Part shown: positions 18,477 through 27,828 of the stretch, one piece after another | Numbering within the stretch: position 1 is the stretch's first letter | Layout: the number at the start of each line of letters is the position of its first letter | Assembly (NCBI RefSeq): GCF_000495915.1 | Contig: NZ_AOFQ01000017.1 | Coordinates: 62,001 to 126,000 of the forward strand | Reading direction: 5' to 3' | Length of the DNA: 64,000 nucleotides | Source: Stutzerimonas chloritidismutans AW-1 | Lineage (GTDB): Bacteria; Pseudomonadota; Gammaproteobacteria; Pseudomonadales; Pseudomonadaceae | Translations under genes and position numbers: made by a program | Notes under the pieces: generated by a model | Seen by the model: the letters and a program-made list of their open reading frames with translations, nothing else | Databases searched by the model: none | Told to the model about the DNA's origin: nothing

Positions 18477-18494
18477 ATTGCAGCCATGTGACAG
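18477..18494 (-). promoter_or_regulatory. Candidate Pho box upstream of phoB
   Basis: Minus-strand CTGTCAC-ATGG-CTGCAAT fits the 7-4-7 Pho-box architecture (consensus CTGTCAT, four A/T-rich bases, CTGTCAT). The first half-site matches 6 of 7 and the second 5 of 7. It sits 50 bp before the phoB start, a position expected for PhoB self-activation. Established for phoB in other bacteria; here inferred from the sequence. Confidence 0.55.
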
Positions 18495-18547
18495 GCAGAC
18501 GGCAACAGGCTGCCGTGCTCCGGCGCTCTAGCCCGGCGCGCCTGGGC

Positions 18548-19441
18548 TTAAGCCTTGGTAGCGTAGTCCAGCACGATGCCCGCCAAGATCGCCAGTCCTG
18601 CCCAGTGGTTGTGCAGGAACGCCTTGAAGCAGATCTGCGGTTTGCGCGATTGGGTTTTCCAGAACTCCCAGGCGAAGCAGCCGGCGGCGACCACCAGCCC
18701 GAGGTGGAACCACTGGCCTAGCTCGAAGCGCACGCCGGCAAGGAGCAGGCAGAACAGCGCCAGGCCCTGCAGGGTGACGATGATGACGCGGTCCGCTTCG
18801 CCGAAGAGGATGGCGGTGGACTTGATGCCAATCTTCAGGTCGTCCTCGCGGTCGGCCATGGCGTAGTAGGTGTCGTAGGCCACCGTCCACAGCAGATTGG
18901 CAATGAACAACAGCCAGGCCTCGGGCGGCAGGCTGCCGGTCTCCGCGGTGAAGGCCATCGGCATGCCCCAGGAGAAGGCCGCGCCGAGCACCACCTGCGG
19001 ATAGAAGGTGTAGCGTTTCATGAACGGGTAGCAGGCGGCCAGCGCCAGGGCGCCGAAGGACAGGTAGACGGTGGTCGCGTTGGTCAGCAGCACCAGGCCG
19101 AAGCTCAGGCCCACCAGCACGGCGAACAGCGTCCAGGCCTCGCGCGAGCTGATCTTGCCGGTGGCCATGGGGCGCGCCTGGGTGCGTTGCACGTGGCCAT
19201 CGAAGTTGCGGTCGGCGAAGTCGTTGACCACGCAGCCGGCGGCGCGCATGAGGATCACGCCGGTGACGAAGATGAACAGGTTCTTCGCGTTGGGCACGCC
19301 TTCGGCAGCGATCCACAGCGCCCACAGCGTCGGCCATAACAGCAGATAGGTGCCGATGGGCCGGTCCAGGCGCATCAGCTGGATGAAGTCCCAGGCGCGC
19401 GGGTGCAGGCGATTGCACGATTGCAGCAGTTTCAGATACAT
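18548..19441 (-). CDS. ubiA: 4-hydroxybenzoate polyprenyltransferase UbiA
   Basis: A 297-residue inner-membrane enzyme attaching the polyprenyl chain to 4-hydroxybenzoate in ubiquinone synthesis. The first Asp-rich motif is [12 protein letters not shown] (about 78-89) and the second is [12 protein letters not shown] (about 200-211). Eight to nine hydrophobic helices are seen. The start at 19441 ([15 protein letters not shown]) fits the family N-terminus. It follows ubiC by 43 bp on the same strand, so product and next enzyme are co-expressed. Catalytic motifs are complete. Confidence 0.95.
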   Translation of the reverse strand: MYLKLLQSCNRLHPRAWDFIQLMRLDRPIGTYLLLWPTLWALWIAAEGVPNAKNLFIFVTGVILMRAAGCVVNDFADRNFDGHVQRTQARPMATGKISSREAWTLFAVLVGLSFGLVLLTNATTVYLSFGALALAACYPFMKRYTFYPQVVLGAAFSWGMPMAFTAETGSLPPEAWLLFIANLLWTVAYDTYYAMADREDDLKIGIKSTAILFGEADRVIIVTLQGLALFCLLLAGVRFELGQWFHLGLVVAAGCFAWEFWKTQSRKPQICFKAFLHNHWAGLAILAGIVLDYATKA

Positions 19442-19484
19442 CAACGGCTCTCCTTGGCGGAAGGGGGCATGCAGAGCGGCGCGC

Positions 19485-20024
19485 TCAGGGCGTGACGGCG
19501 GCGGCCTGCCACAGCTCGGGGAGGAACACCTCGGCGACCAGCACGCCGAGCCGATTCTGGCGGAAGCACGAGCGCCGCGCCCAGAGGCCGTCGACACGGC
19601 ACGCATCCGGTAGCCAGCGCGCGGGGTAATGACAGGCCTCGAGCGTGCCGCGGGCAAAGGGCGGATCGCTGAACAACAGCTCACCCAGGGAACGATTGCC
19701 CAGGCGCTGCAGGTCGAGGCCGGAGTCCTCCAGCTGCGCTCGCGCGGCGACGCTGCGGGCGAACACCCAGGGCTGGCCTTGACCGCACAGATAGACCTCA
19801 CGCACCCAGCCCTCGCTGTCGGCCGGAACGCCAAGCGCGGCGCACTCGTCGGCGCGCAGGGGCTGCCAGGCTTCGTGTAGCGGCGTCACGCTGAAGGCGC
19901 CATCGGCCAGCTCGGTCAGGCGGCGGGTGAGCGAGCCCTTGTCGACGTAGAGCCAGTCGTGCAGGGCGGGATCGAGGGGGGAGGGGAGGCGGTCGGCACT
20001 TAGCCAGTCATGAATTTCGGACAC
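19485..20024 (-). CDS. ubiC: Chorismate lyase UbiC
   Basis: A 179-residue cytosolic enzyme that cleaves chorismate to 4-hydroxybenzoate plus pyruvate, the first committed ubiquinone step. Family features are [20 protein letters not shown] (about 72-91, with the conserved Arg) and [11 protein letters not shown] (about 107-117). Length is close to the family's 165-185. It lies directly upstream of ubiA on the minus strand. Sequence identity with family members is typically low, but the context makes the call firm. Confidence 0.92.
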   Translation of the reverse strand: MSEIHDWLSADRLPSPLDPALHDWLYVDKGSLTRRLTELADGAFSVTPLHEAWQPLRADECAALGVPADSEGWVREVYLCGQGQPWVFARSVAARAQLEDSGLDLQRLGNRSLGELLFSDPPFARGTLEACHYPARWLPDACRVDGLWARRSCFRQNRLGVLVAEVFLPELWQAAAVTP

Positions 20025-20138
20025 GGTGCGTCAGAGCTAGCGGAAAAGAGCGGCGAGTCTAGCATGCGACTTGGGCGCGGCACGGGTGCGGGCTGTCCGG
20101 CCAGGCTGTAGCCGCGCTCGGTAAACGCTACATACGCC

Positions 20139-20912
20139 TCAGGTCCAGCCTTCAAGACGCATGGTGGCGCGCACCAGGCGCTGCTCCTCCTGCTCGATCT
20201 CCTTGAGGTTGTCGCGAATGCCGTGGATATGGTCGCGTGCCGCACGCTGGGCCTGTTCCGGCAGACGCTCGATCACCGCGTGATAGAGACGCGAGTGCTG
20301 GCGGTCGATCTGGCGCTTCTGTGCCGGTCGGTGGTAGAGGTTGTTCACCGAGGCGAAAACCGTGCTGAGCATCAGGTCGGTCAGCGACTGCAGCGTGTGC
20401 ACCAGCACCGGGTTGTGCGAGGCCTCGCAGATCGCCAGATGAAACGCGTGGTCGAGGCGGGCGTGCTCGCGGGGGTCGGCGCCCTCTTCGCTGGCGTGGG
20501 CGGCGAGCATTTCCTCGTAGCGGCGGCGTAGCAGCACGAAATCCGCGTCGGTGCCGCGCAAGGCCGCCAGCCGCGCCGATTCGCTTTCCAGCAGCGCACG
20601 CACTTCCAGCAGGTCATAGAGCGTGCGCGGTTGCGAGTTGAACAGGTGCATCAGTGGGCTGGCGTCATGGTTGCCGGACAGTTCGGCAACGAAGGAGCCA
20701 CGGCCCTGGGACGTCTCGATGATGCCGCGTCCACGCAATACGCGCAGGCCCTCGCGCAACGCCGAGCGGGAAATGCCCAGCTTCTCGCACAGGCGGCGTT
20801 CCGATGGCAGCGCCTGGCCGACCTTCAATACGCCGTCGACGATCAAACGTTCGATACGCTCGGCGACGACATCGGCGACTTGACGACGGTCATTGTGGTT
20901 TTCGTTCTGCAT
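20139..20912 (-). CDS. glcC: GlcC, FadR-family GntR regulator of glycolate use
   Basis: A 257-residue FadR-subfamily regulator. The N-terminal winged helix (about residues 10-75) contains LPSERRLCEKLGISRSALRE and GRGIIETSQGRGSFV; the C-terminal all-helical FCD effector domain (about 90-235) keeps His/Asp metal-site residues. Divergent from glcDEFGB, the classical glcC position, and two perfect ACTGGT-AGG-ACCAGT palindromes lie in the gap. In E. coli GlcC activates glc genes with glycolate; relatives can repress. Which mode applies here is not decided by sequence. Confidence 0.92.
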   Translation of the reverse strand: MQNENHNDRRQVADVVAERIERLIVDGVLKVGQALPSERRLCEKLGISRSALREGLRVLRGRGIIETSQGRGSFVAELSGNHDASPLMHLFNSQPRTLYDLLEVRALLESESARLAALRGTDADFVLLRRRYEEMLAAHASEEGADPREHARLDHAFHLAICEASHNPVLVHTLQSLTDLMLSTVFASVNNLYHRPAQKRQIDRQHSRLYHAVIERLPEQAQRAARDHIHGIRDNLKEIEQEEQRLVRATMRLEGWT

Positions 20913-20927
20913 GTCCTTCGTTCTCCC

Positions 20928-20942
20928 ACTGGTAGGACCAGT
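20928..20942. promoter_or_regulatory. GlcC operator candidate 1
   Basis: Perfect palindrome ACTGGT-AGG-ACCAGT, 16 bp upstream of glcC. It contains the FadR-family core TGGT-n3-ACCA and is identical, with one extra flanking T, to the site at 21035-21049. Its closeness to glcC suggests autoregulation. Confidence 0.75.
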
Positions 20943-21034
20943 TTGGCGGGAGTTTACCCTGAATGCCTGAATACCAGTAACAGCACCGTCTGGAGGACTA
21001 TTCGGTAGTGCCTTTCATCGGGCGACTACAAAAA

Positions 21035-21049
21035 ACTGGTAGGACCAGT
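21035..21049. promoter_or_regulatory. GlcC operator candidate 2
   Basis: Second copy of ACTGGT-AGG-ACCAGT, 101 bp before the glcD start. The two operators are 107 bp apart, close to ten helical turns. They could bind one dimer each or form a loop controlling both divergent promoters. Confidence 0.75.
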
Positions 21050-21149
21050 TGTCTAGGTCATGGACTGGGGGCCATCTTCGACGTTAAAGATGCGTCATTC
21101 CACCGCAGTCGTTCGCGCTGGCTGCAACCCACGAGAACCGGAACCTGCC

Positions 21150-22649
21150 ATGAACATTCTCTACGACGAACGCGTCGATGGTGCGTTGCCCAAGGTCGAC
21201 AAGGCCGCCCTGCTGGCCGAGCTGCAGGCGCAGTTGCCCGATCTGGACATCCTCCACCGCAGCGAGGACCTCAAGCCCTACGAGTGCGACGGGCTTTCCG
21301 CCTACCGCACCACGCCGCTGCTGGTGGTGCTGCCCGAGCGCATTGAGCAGGTCGAGACGCTGCTCAAGCTCTGCCATCAGCGCGGCGTGCCGGTGGTTGC
21401 CCGTGGCGCCGGTACCGGCCTGTCTGGCGGCGCGCTGCCACTGGAGCAGGGCATCCTGCTGGTCATGGCGCGTTTCAACAAGATTCTCGAAGTCGACCCG
21501 GCTGGGCGCTTCGCCCGGGTCCAGCCCGGCGTGCGCAACCTGGCGATCTCCCAGGCCGCGGCCCCCTATGAGCTGTACTACGCGCCGGACCCCTCATCGC
21601 AGATCGCCTGCTCCATCGGCGGCAACGTCGCCGAGAATGCCGGCGGTGTGCATTGCCTGAAGTACGGCCTGACCGTGCACAACCTGCTCAAGGTGGACAT
21701 CCTCACCGTCGAGGGCGAGCGCATGACCCTCGGTTCCGATGCACTGGATTCGCCGGGCTTCGACCTGCTGGCGCTGTTCACCGGCTCCGAAGGCATGCTC
21801 GGCATCGTCACCGAGGTGACGGTCAAGCTGCTGCCCAAGCCGCAGGTGGCCAAGGTGCTGCTCGCCGCCTTCGACTCGGTGGAGAAGGCCGGTCGTGCGG
21901 TGGGCGACATCATCGCCGCCGGCATCATCCCCGGTGGCCTGGAAATGATGGACAACCTGTCGATCCGCGCTGCCGAGGACTTCATCCACGCCGGTTATCC
22001 GGTGGATGCCGAGGCCATCCTGCTCTGCGAACTGGATGGCGTCGAAGCTGACGTGCATGACGACTGCGCCCGCGTCAGCGAAGTGCTCAAGCTGGCCGGT
22101 GCCACCGAAGTGCGCCTGGCCAAGGACGAAGCCGAGCGCGTGCGTTTCTGGGCCGGACGCAAGAACGCCTTCCCGGCGGTCGGGCGCATCTCGCCGGACT
22201 ACTACTGCATGGACGGCACCATCCCGCGGCGCGAATTGCCGGGCGTGCTCAAGGGCATTTCCGATCTGTCCGAGCAGTTCGGCCTGCGCGTGGCCAACGT
22301 GTTCCACGCCGGCGACGGCAACATGCACCCGCTGATCCTCTTCGATGCCAACCAGCCCGGTGAGCTGGAGCGCGCCGAGGAACTGGGCGGCAAGATCCTC
22401 GAACTCTGCGTCGAGGTCGGCGGCAGCATCACCGGCGAGCACGGTGTCGGCCGCGAGAAAATCAACCAGATGTGCGCGCAGTTCAACAGCGACGAGCTGA
22501 CCCTGTTCCACGCGGTGAAGGCGGCGTTCGACCCGAGCGGGCTGCTCAACCCCGGCAAGAACATCCCGACCCTGCATCGCTGCGCCGAATTCGGCCGCAT
22601 GCACATCCACAACGGTCAGCTGCCTTTCCCCGAACTGGAGCGTTTCTGA
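21150..22649 (+). CDS. glcD: Glycolate oxidase FAD subunit GlcD
   Basis: A 499-residue FAD-linked catalytic subunit that oxidises glycolate (and probably D-lactate) to glyoxylate. The PCMH-type FAD-binding domain (about 55-235) includes RGAGTGLSGGALPLEQG; the C-terminal FAD-oxidase domain ends with ITGEHGVGREKINQM and GLLNPGKNIP, both diagnostic. The start at 21150 (MNILYDERVDG) was preferred over ATG 21060, which lies too close to the operator. Its stop overlaps the glcE start (TGATG). First gene of glcDEFG. Confidence 0.95.
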   Translation: MNILYDERVDGALPKVDKAALLAELQAQLPDLDILHRSEDLKPYECDGLSAYRTTPLLVVLPERIEQVETLLKLCHQRGVPVVARGAGTGLSGGALPLEQGILLVMARFNKILEVDPAGRFARVQPGVRNLAISQAAAPYELYYAPDPSSQIACSIGGNVAENAGGVHCLKYGLTVHNLLKVDILTVEGERMTLGSDALDSPGFDLLALFTGSEGMLGIVTEVTVKLLPKPQVAKVLLAAFDSVEKAGRAVGDIIAAGIIPGGLEMMDNLSIRAAEDFIHAGYPVDAEAILLCELDGVEADVHDDCARVSEVLKLAGATEVRLAKDEAERVRFWAGRKNAFPAVGRISPDYYCMDGTIPRRELPGVLKGISDLSEQFGLRVANVFHAGDGNMHPLILFDANQPGELERAEELGGKILELCVEVGGSITGEHGVGREKINQMCAQFNSDELTLFHAVKAAFDPSGLLNPGKNIPTLHRCAEFGRMHIHNGQLPFPELERF

Positions 22650-23710
22650 TGTCCGTAATCGCCAACGACGCCAGCGCGCTGTTGCTGGACCAGGTCAACC
22701 AGGCGCTCGCCGCCAAGACCCCGCTGCGCATTCAGGGTGGCGCGACCAAGGCGTTCCTCGGTCGCGCGGTCGAGGGCCAGCTGCTCGACGTGCGCGAGCA
22801 CCGCGGCATCGTCAGCTACGACCCCACCGAACTGGTGGTGAGCGTGCGTGCCGGCACACCGCTGGCCGAACTCGAGGCCACCCTGGACGAGGCCGGGCAG
22901 ATGCTGCCCTGCGAGCCGCCGCACTTCGGCGAAGGCGCCACCGTCGGCGGCATGATCGCCGCCGGGCTGTCCGGCCCGCGGCGCCCGTGGAGCGGTTCGG
23001 TGCGCGACTTCGTGCTCGGCTCGCGCATCATCACCGGCCAGGGCAAGCACCTGCGCTTCGGCGGCGAGGTGATGAAGAACGTCGCCGGCTACGACCTGTC
23101 GCGCCTGATGGCCGGCAGCTTCGGCTGCCTCGGCGTGCTCACCGAAGTCTCGCTCAAGGTACTGCCCAAGCCGCGCCAGTGCACCAGCCTGCGCCTGGAG
23201 ATCGACCTCGAGCGCGCGCTGCTCAAGCTTGCCGAATGGGGCCAGCAGCCGATTCCGATCAGCGCCGCCAGCCACGACGGCCAGGCGCTGCACCTGCGCC
23301 TGGAAGGCGGCGAAGGCTCTGTTGGTGCGGCCCGCGAGCGCATCGGTGGCGAGGATCTCGACCCCGGCTACTGGAACGATCTGCGCGAGCAGCGCCTGGC
23401 GTTCTTTGCCGACCCGCGCCCGCTGTGGCGCCTGTCGCTGCCGAACAACACGCCGGCGCTGGAGCTGCCGGGCGATCAGCTGGTGGACTGGGCCGGCGCC
23501 CAGCGCTGGCTGAAGTCCGATGCCGACGCGGTGACCATCCGCGGCATCGCCATTGAGGTCGGCGGCCACGCCACCTGCTTCAGCGAAGGCGCCACGACCA
23601 ATCCGTTCCAGCCGCTGTCGGCGCCGCTGCTGCGCTATCACCGCCAGCTCAAGGCCGCGCTGGACCCGCAGGGGATCTTCAACCCCGGCCGCATGTATTC
23701 CGAGGTCTGA
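22649..23710 (+). CDS. glcE: Glycolate oxidase FAD-binding subunit GlcE
   Basis: A 353-residue subunit related to the N-terminal half of GlcD. The PCMH FAD-binding region carries EPPHFGEGATVGGMIAAGLSG (about 83-103 in part) and GGEVMKNVAGYDLSRLM (about 136-152), the GlcE hallmark. The C-terminus is short and ends FNPGRMYSEV. It is translationally coupled to glcD by a one-base overlap. With GlcD and GlcF it forms the membrane-associated glycolate dehydrogenase that feeds electrons to quinone. Confidence 0.94.
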   Translation: MSVIANDASALLLDQVNQALAAKTPLRIQGGATKAFLGRAVEGQLLDVREHRGIVSYDPTELVVSVRAGTPLAELEATLDEAGQMLPCEPPHFGEGATVGGMIAAGLSGPRRPWSGSVRDFVLGSRIITGQGKHLRFGGEVMKNVAGYDLSRLMAGSFGCLGVLTEVSLKVLPKPRQCTSLRLEIDLERALLKLAEWGQQPIPISAASHDGQALHLRLEGGEGSVGAARERIGGEDLDPGYWNDLREQRLAFFADPRPLWRLSLPNNTPALELPGDQLVDWAGAQRWLKSDADAVTIRGIAIEVGGHATCFSEGATTNPFQPLSAPLLRYHRQLKAALDPQGIFNPGRMYSEV

Positions 23711-23716
23711 CGACGT

Positions 23717-24934
23717 ATGCAAACCAATCTGAGCGAAGCGGCGAAAAAGCTGCCGCGCGCCGAAGAAGCCGAAAGCATCCTGCGCTCCTGCGTGCATTGC
23801 GGTTTCTGCAATGCCACCTGCCCGACCTACCAGCTGCTCGGCGACGAGCTGGACGGCCCGCGCGGGCGCATCTACCTGATGAAGCAGATGTTCGAAGGCG
23901 GCGAGGTGACCGAAAGCACCCAGCTGCACCTGGATCGCTGCCTGACCTGCCGCAACTGCGAGACCACCTGTCCGTCCGGCGTGAAGTACCACAACCTGCT
24001 GGACATCGGCCGCGATTTCATCGAGCAGCAGGTGCAGCGCCCGCTGGGCGAGCGAGTCGTGCGCGGGGGCCTGCGCACGGTGATCCCGCGTCCGGGCCTG
24101 TTCAAGGCGCTGCTGGGCGCCGGCAATGCGCTGAAGCCGCTAATGCCGGCCTCGCTCAAGGATCACCTGCCGCGCGAAATCCGCCCGGCCAAGCCGCGCC
24201 CGCAGGTCATGCACAGCCGTCGCGTGCTGATGCTCGAAGGCTGCGTGCAGCCGAGCCTGTCGCCGAGCACCAACGCCGCTGCCGCGCGGGTGCTCGACCG
24301 CCTGGGCATCAGCGTCAGTCCGGCGCGCGAAGCCGGCTGCTGCGGCGCGGTGGATTACCACCTCAATGCCCAGGAGGCCGGCCTGGATCGGGCACGGCGC
24401 AACATCGACGCCTGGTGGCCGGCCATCGAGGCCGGTGCCGAAGCCATCGTGCAGACCGCCAGCGGCTGCGGTGCCTTCGTCAAGGAATACGGTCATCTGC
24501 TCAAGGATGACCCGGCCTACGCCGCCAAGGCCGCGCGGGTCAGCGAGTTGGCCAAGGACCTGGTCGAGGTGCTGCGCAGCGCCGAGCTGGAAAAACTGGA
24601 CGTGCGCGCCGACAAGCGCATGGCCTTTCATTGCCCGTGCACCCTGCAGCACGCACAGAAGCTCGGCGGCGCGGTCGAAGACGTGCTCACCCGTCTGGGC
24701 TATCAGCTCACCGCGGTGCCGGATGCGCACCTGTGCTGCGGCTCGGCCGGCAGCTATTCGATCACCCAGCCGGAGATTTCCCACCAGCTGCGCGACAACA
24801 AGCTCAACGCACTGGAGAGCGGCAAGCCGGAAGTGATCGTCACCGCCAACATCGGCTGCCAGACCCACCTCGATGGCGCCGGCCGCACGCCGGTCAAGCA
24901 CTGGATCGAAGTGGTCGAGGAATCGATGCAGTAG
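23717..24934 (+). CDS. glcF: Glycolate oxidase iron-sulfur subunit GlcF
   Basis: A 405-residue electron-transfer subunit. Two ferredoxin-type 4Fe-4S motifs, CVHCGFCNATCP (about 26-37) and CLTCRNCETTCPSG (about 75-88), are followed by two CCG domains (EAGCCGAVDY and HLCCGSAGSY). This is the standard GlcF layout. It starts six bases after the glcE stop. The protein passes electrons from the GlcDE flavins to the quinone pool. Confidence 0.95.
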   Translation: MQTNLSEAAKKLPRAEEAESILRSCVHCGFCNATCPTYQLLGDELDGPRGRIYLMKQMFEGGEVTESTQLHLDRCLTCRNCETTCPSGVKYHNLLDIGRDFIEQQVQRPLGERVVRGGLRTVIPRPGLFKALLGAGNALKPLMPASLKDHLPREIRPAKPRPQVMHSRRVLMLEGCVQPSLSPSTNAAAARVLDRLGISVSPAREAGCCGAVDYHLNAQEAGLDRARRNIDAWWPAIEAGAEAIVQTASGCGAFVKEYGHLLKDDPAYAAKAARVSELAKDLVEVLRSAELEKLDVRADKRMAFHCPCTLQHAQKLGGAVEDVLTRLGYQLTAVPDAHLCCGSAGSYSITQPEISHQLRDNKLNALESGKPEVIVTANIGCQTHLDGAGRTPVKHWIEVVEESMQ

Positions 24935-25007
24935 CAATGCCTCATGGTTCGGTCGCCCAGTCAGGGCGGCCAGCGAACAACCGAAATACGAAGACAGGAG
25001 AATCGAG

Positions 25008-25412
25008 ATGAAAAGCAAAGCCGTACTGAGCCAGACCGAAGTCGCCACCATCCTCGCCGCCGCCCGTGCCGAAGCGCAGGCCAACGGCTGGGCCGTGACC
25101 ATCGTCGTCGCCGATGACGGCGGCCATCCGCTGGCGCTGGAGCGTCTGGACGGCTGTGCGCCGATCGCCTCCTACATCGCCACCGAGAAGGCCCGCAGCT
25201 CGGCGCTCGGCCGTCGCGAAACCAAGGGCTATGAAGACATGGTCAACGGTGGCCGCAGCGCCTTCCTCTCCGCGCCGGTGGTCTGCTCGCTGGAAGGCGG
25301 CGTGCCGGTGGTGGTCGACGGCCAGGTGATCGGCGCGGTCGGTGTGTCCGGCGTGACCGCCACGCAGGACGCCCAGATCGCCAAGGCCGGCGTCGCCGCT
25401 CTGGCCAACTGA
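25008..25412 (+). CDS. glcG: GlcG heme-binding-like (DUF336) protein
   Basis: A 134-residue GlcG/HbpS-family protein, characteristic [19 protein letters not shown] start, [23 protein letters not shown] core and [17 protein letters not shown] end. Family members bind haem or cobalamin in some organisms; in glc operons the role is unproven. The start at 25008 has ACAGGAG upstream. Lacking a signal peptide, it should be cytosolic. Located between glcF and glcB on one probable transcript. Confidence 0.88.
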   Translation: MKSKAVLSQTEVATILAAARAEAQANGWAVTIVVADDGGHPLALERLDGCAPIASYIATEKARSSALGRRETKGYEDMVNGGRSAFLSAPVVCSLEGGVPVVVDGQVIGAVGVSGVTATQDAQIAKAGVAALAN

Positions 25413-25432
25413 ACAGACAAGGAGAACGACAG

Positions 25433-27613
25433 ATGACCGAGCGTGTAACCCTGGGCCGCCTGCAAGTCGCGGCCAATCTGCAGCGTTTCATCGAAGACGA
25501 CGTCCTGCCGGGCACCGGTATCGAAGCTGCCACCTTCTGGCAGGGCCTGGACGCCCTGGTCCATGACCTGGCGCCGAAGAACCGTGAGCTTCTTGCCGAG
25601 CGCGACCGCATGCAGGTCGAGCTGGACAGCTGGCACAAGGCCAACTCAGGCCCGATCAAGGACATGGCGGCCTACCGCGCGTTCCTCGAATCCATCGGCT
25701 ACCTGCTGCCGGTGCCGGGCGAGGTGAAGATCGAAACCGCCAACGTCGACAGCGAGATCGCCACCCAGGCCGGCCCGCAGCTGGTGGTGCCGATCATGAA
25801 CGCGCGCTATGCGCTGAACGCCGCGAACGCCCGTTGGGGCTCGCTGTACGACGCGCTCTACGGCACCGACGCCATCTCCGAAGAGGGCGGCGCGCAGAAG
25901 GGCCCGGGCTACAACGAAGTCCGTGGCACCAAGGTCATCGCCTACGCGCGCAACTTCCTCGATCAGGCCGCGCCGCTGGCCGAAGGCAGCCACGCCGACG
26001 CTACCGCCTACCGCGTGCAGGACGGCCAGCTGAAGGTCACCCTGGAGAACGGCAGCGTCACCGGGCTCCAACAGCCGGAGAAGTTCGTCGGCTTCCAGGG
26101 TGAAGCGGTCGAGCCGAAGGCCGTGCTGCTGAAAAACAATGGCCTGCATGTCGAGATCCAGTTCGATCCGAACAGCCCGATCGGCCAGACCGATGCTGCC
26201 GGCGTGAAGGACCTGCTGGTCGAATCCGCCGTTTCCACCATCCTCGACTGCGAAGACTCGGTCGCCGCGGTGGATGCCGACGACAAGGTGCTGGCCTACC
26301 GCAACTGGCTGGGCATCGTGCAGGGCACCCTCAGCGAGGAAGTTGCCAAGGGCAGCTCGAGCTTCGTCCGCCGCCTGAACCCGGACCGCGAGTACAGCGC
26401 GCCCAACGGTGGTGAGCTGAAATTGCACGGTCGCTCGCTGCTCTTCATCCGCAACGTCGGTCACCTGATGACCAACCCGGCGATCCTGCTGGAAGACGGC
26501 CGCGAGATTCCCGAAGGCATCATGGACGGCGTGTTCACCAGCCTGATCGCCAAGCATGACCTCAAGCGCAAGGGCAACTCGCGCACCGGCAGCGTCTACA
26601 TCGTCAAGCCGAAGATGCACGGGCCGAAGGAAGTCGCCTTCGCCGACGAGCTGTTCGGTCGCGTCGAGGACCTGATCGGTGTGCCTCGCTATACCCTGAA
26701 AATGGGCATCATGGACGAGGAGCGCCGTACCAGCGCCAACCTCAAGGCCTGCATCGCGGCCGCCAAGCACCGCGTGGCCTTCATCAATACCGGCTTCCTC
26801 GACCGTACCGGCGACGAGATGCACACCTGCATGGAAGCCGGCCCTGTGCTGCGTAAGGGCGACATGAAGTCCACTCCGTGGATCCAGTCCTACGAGCGCA
26901 ACAACGTGCTGGTCGGCCTGGCCTGCGGCCTGCGCGGCAAGGCGCAGATCGGCAAGGGCATGTGGGCCATGCCGGACCTGATGGCGGCCATGCTCGAGCA
27001 GAAGATCGGCCATCCGAAATCCGGTGCCAACACCGCCTGGGTGCCGTCGCCGACCGGCGCCACCCTGCATGCGCTGCACTATCACCAGGTGAACGTGCAG
27101 ACCGTGCAGAGCGAGCTGGAAAAGGTCGATCTGGCCGCCGAGCGCGATCAACTGCTCAACGACCTGCTGACCATCCCGGTGGTCGCCGAGGACAAGTGGA
27201 GCGCCGAGGAGAAGCAGCAGGAGCTGGACAACAACTGCCAGGGCATCCTCGGCTACGTGGTGCGCTGGGTCGAGCAGGGCGTCGGCTGCTCCAAGGTGCC
27301 GGACATCCACAACGTCGGCCTGATGGAAGATCGCGCCACCCTGCGTATCTCCAGCCAGCACGTGGCCAATTGGCTGCACCATGGCGTGGTGACTCGCGAG
27401 CAGGTGCAGGAAACCCTGGAACGTATGGCCAAGGTGGTCGACCAGCAGAATGCCGGCGATCCGCTCTATCGCGCCATGTCCGCCGACTACACTCAGTCGG
27501 CGGCCTTCCAGGCGGCCTGTGATCTGGTGTTCAAGGGACGCGAGCAGCCGGCCGGCTACACCGAGCCTCTGCTGCACGCCTGGCGCCAGCGTTACAAGGC
27601 CAGCCAGGCCTGA
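25433..27613 (+). CDS. glcB: Malate synthase G
   Basis: A 726-residue monomeric malate synthase condensing glyoxylate with acetyl-CoA to malate, completing glycolate assimilation. Length matches isoform G (about 723). Visible signatures include [32 protein letters not shown] with metal-site acidic residues, and the late [15 protein letters not shown] segment. It follows glcG by 20 bp with an AAGGAGAACGAC ribosome site. A strong hairpin lies after its stop (27669). Nothing is truncated. Confidence 0.97.
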   Translation: MTERVTLGRLQVAANLQRFIEDDVLPGTGIEAATFWQGLDALVHDLAPKNRELLAERDRMQVELDSWHKANSGPIKDMAAYRAFLESIGYLLPVPGEVKIETANVDSEIATQAGPQLVVPIMNARYALNAANARWGSLYDALYGTDAISEEGGAQKGPGYNEVRGTKVIAYARNFLDQAAPLAEGSHADATAYRVQDGQLKVTLENGSVTGLQQPEKFVGFQGEAVEPKAVLLKNNGLHVEIQFDPNSPIGQTDAAGVKDLLVESAVSTILDCEDSVAAVDADDKVLAYRNWLGIVQGTLSEEVAKGSSSFVRRLNPDREYSAPNGGELKLHGRSLLFIRNVGHLMTNPAILLEDGREIPEGIMDGVFTSLIAKHDLKRKGNSRTGSVYIVKPKMHGPKEVAFADELFGRVEDLIGVPRYTLKMGIMDEERRTSANLKACIAAAKHRVAFINTGFLDRTGDEMHTCMEAGPVLRKGDMKSTPWIQSYERNNVLVGLACGLRGKAQIGKGMWAMPDLMAAMLEQKIGHPKSGANTAWVPSPTGATLHALHYHQVNVQTVQSELEKVDLAAERDQLLNDLLTIPVVAEDKWSAEEKQQELDNNCQGILGYVVRWVEQGVGCSKVPDIHNVGLMEDRATLRISSQHVANWLHHGVVTREQVQETLERMAKVVDQQNAGDPLYRAMSADYTQSAAFQAACDLVFKGREQPAGYTEPLLHAWRQRYKASQA

Positions 27614-27668
27614 CCGGCTAGGAGGCCGCGTGCTGCCAGAGGCTTGGCGCATGCGGTGCTGGGCAACA

Positions 27669-27700
27669 GCCCCAGACGCCCCACGGCGTCCGGGGCTTTC
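27669..27700 (+). terminator. Stem-loop after glcB
   Basis: GCCCC-A-GACGCC pairs with GGCGTC-C-GGGGC around loop CCAC (27669-27696; one mismatch) and is followed by TTTC. The stem is strong but the T-tract is short, so it may be a partial terminator that lowers read-through into the permease gene. Confidence 0.5.
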
Positions 27701-27804
27701 GAGCATTGGCGTCGAGGTTACGGCCTCGGCGCCGCGAGACGCACCGCGTGGGGGCGTTTCATGCGAAGCACCGGGCACGCCCGGACACATTAGAAGCGGT
27801 TCAC

Positions 27805-27812
27805 AACAAAAA
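27805..27812 (+). promoter_or_regulatory. AAnAAnAA (Hfq/Crc-type) motif before permease
   Basis: AACAAAAA, followed by ACACAGGGACCCAACAAATG, sits 17 bases before the permease start and overlaps the expected ribosome-loading region. It fits the AAnAAnAA motif that Hfq-Crc uses to block translation of catabolic mRNAs in Pseudomonas. Functional status is inferred. Confidence 0.4.
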
Positions 27813-27828
27813 CACAGGGACCCAACAA

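Noticed and set aside
27771-27784. CCGGGC-AC-GCCCGG palindrome before the permease
   Set aside because: Two-base loop, no T-tract and no partner copy. Such short GC palindromes are expected by chance at this composition.
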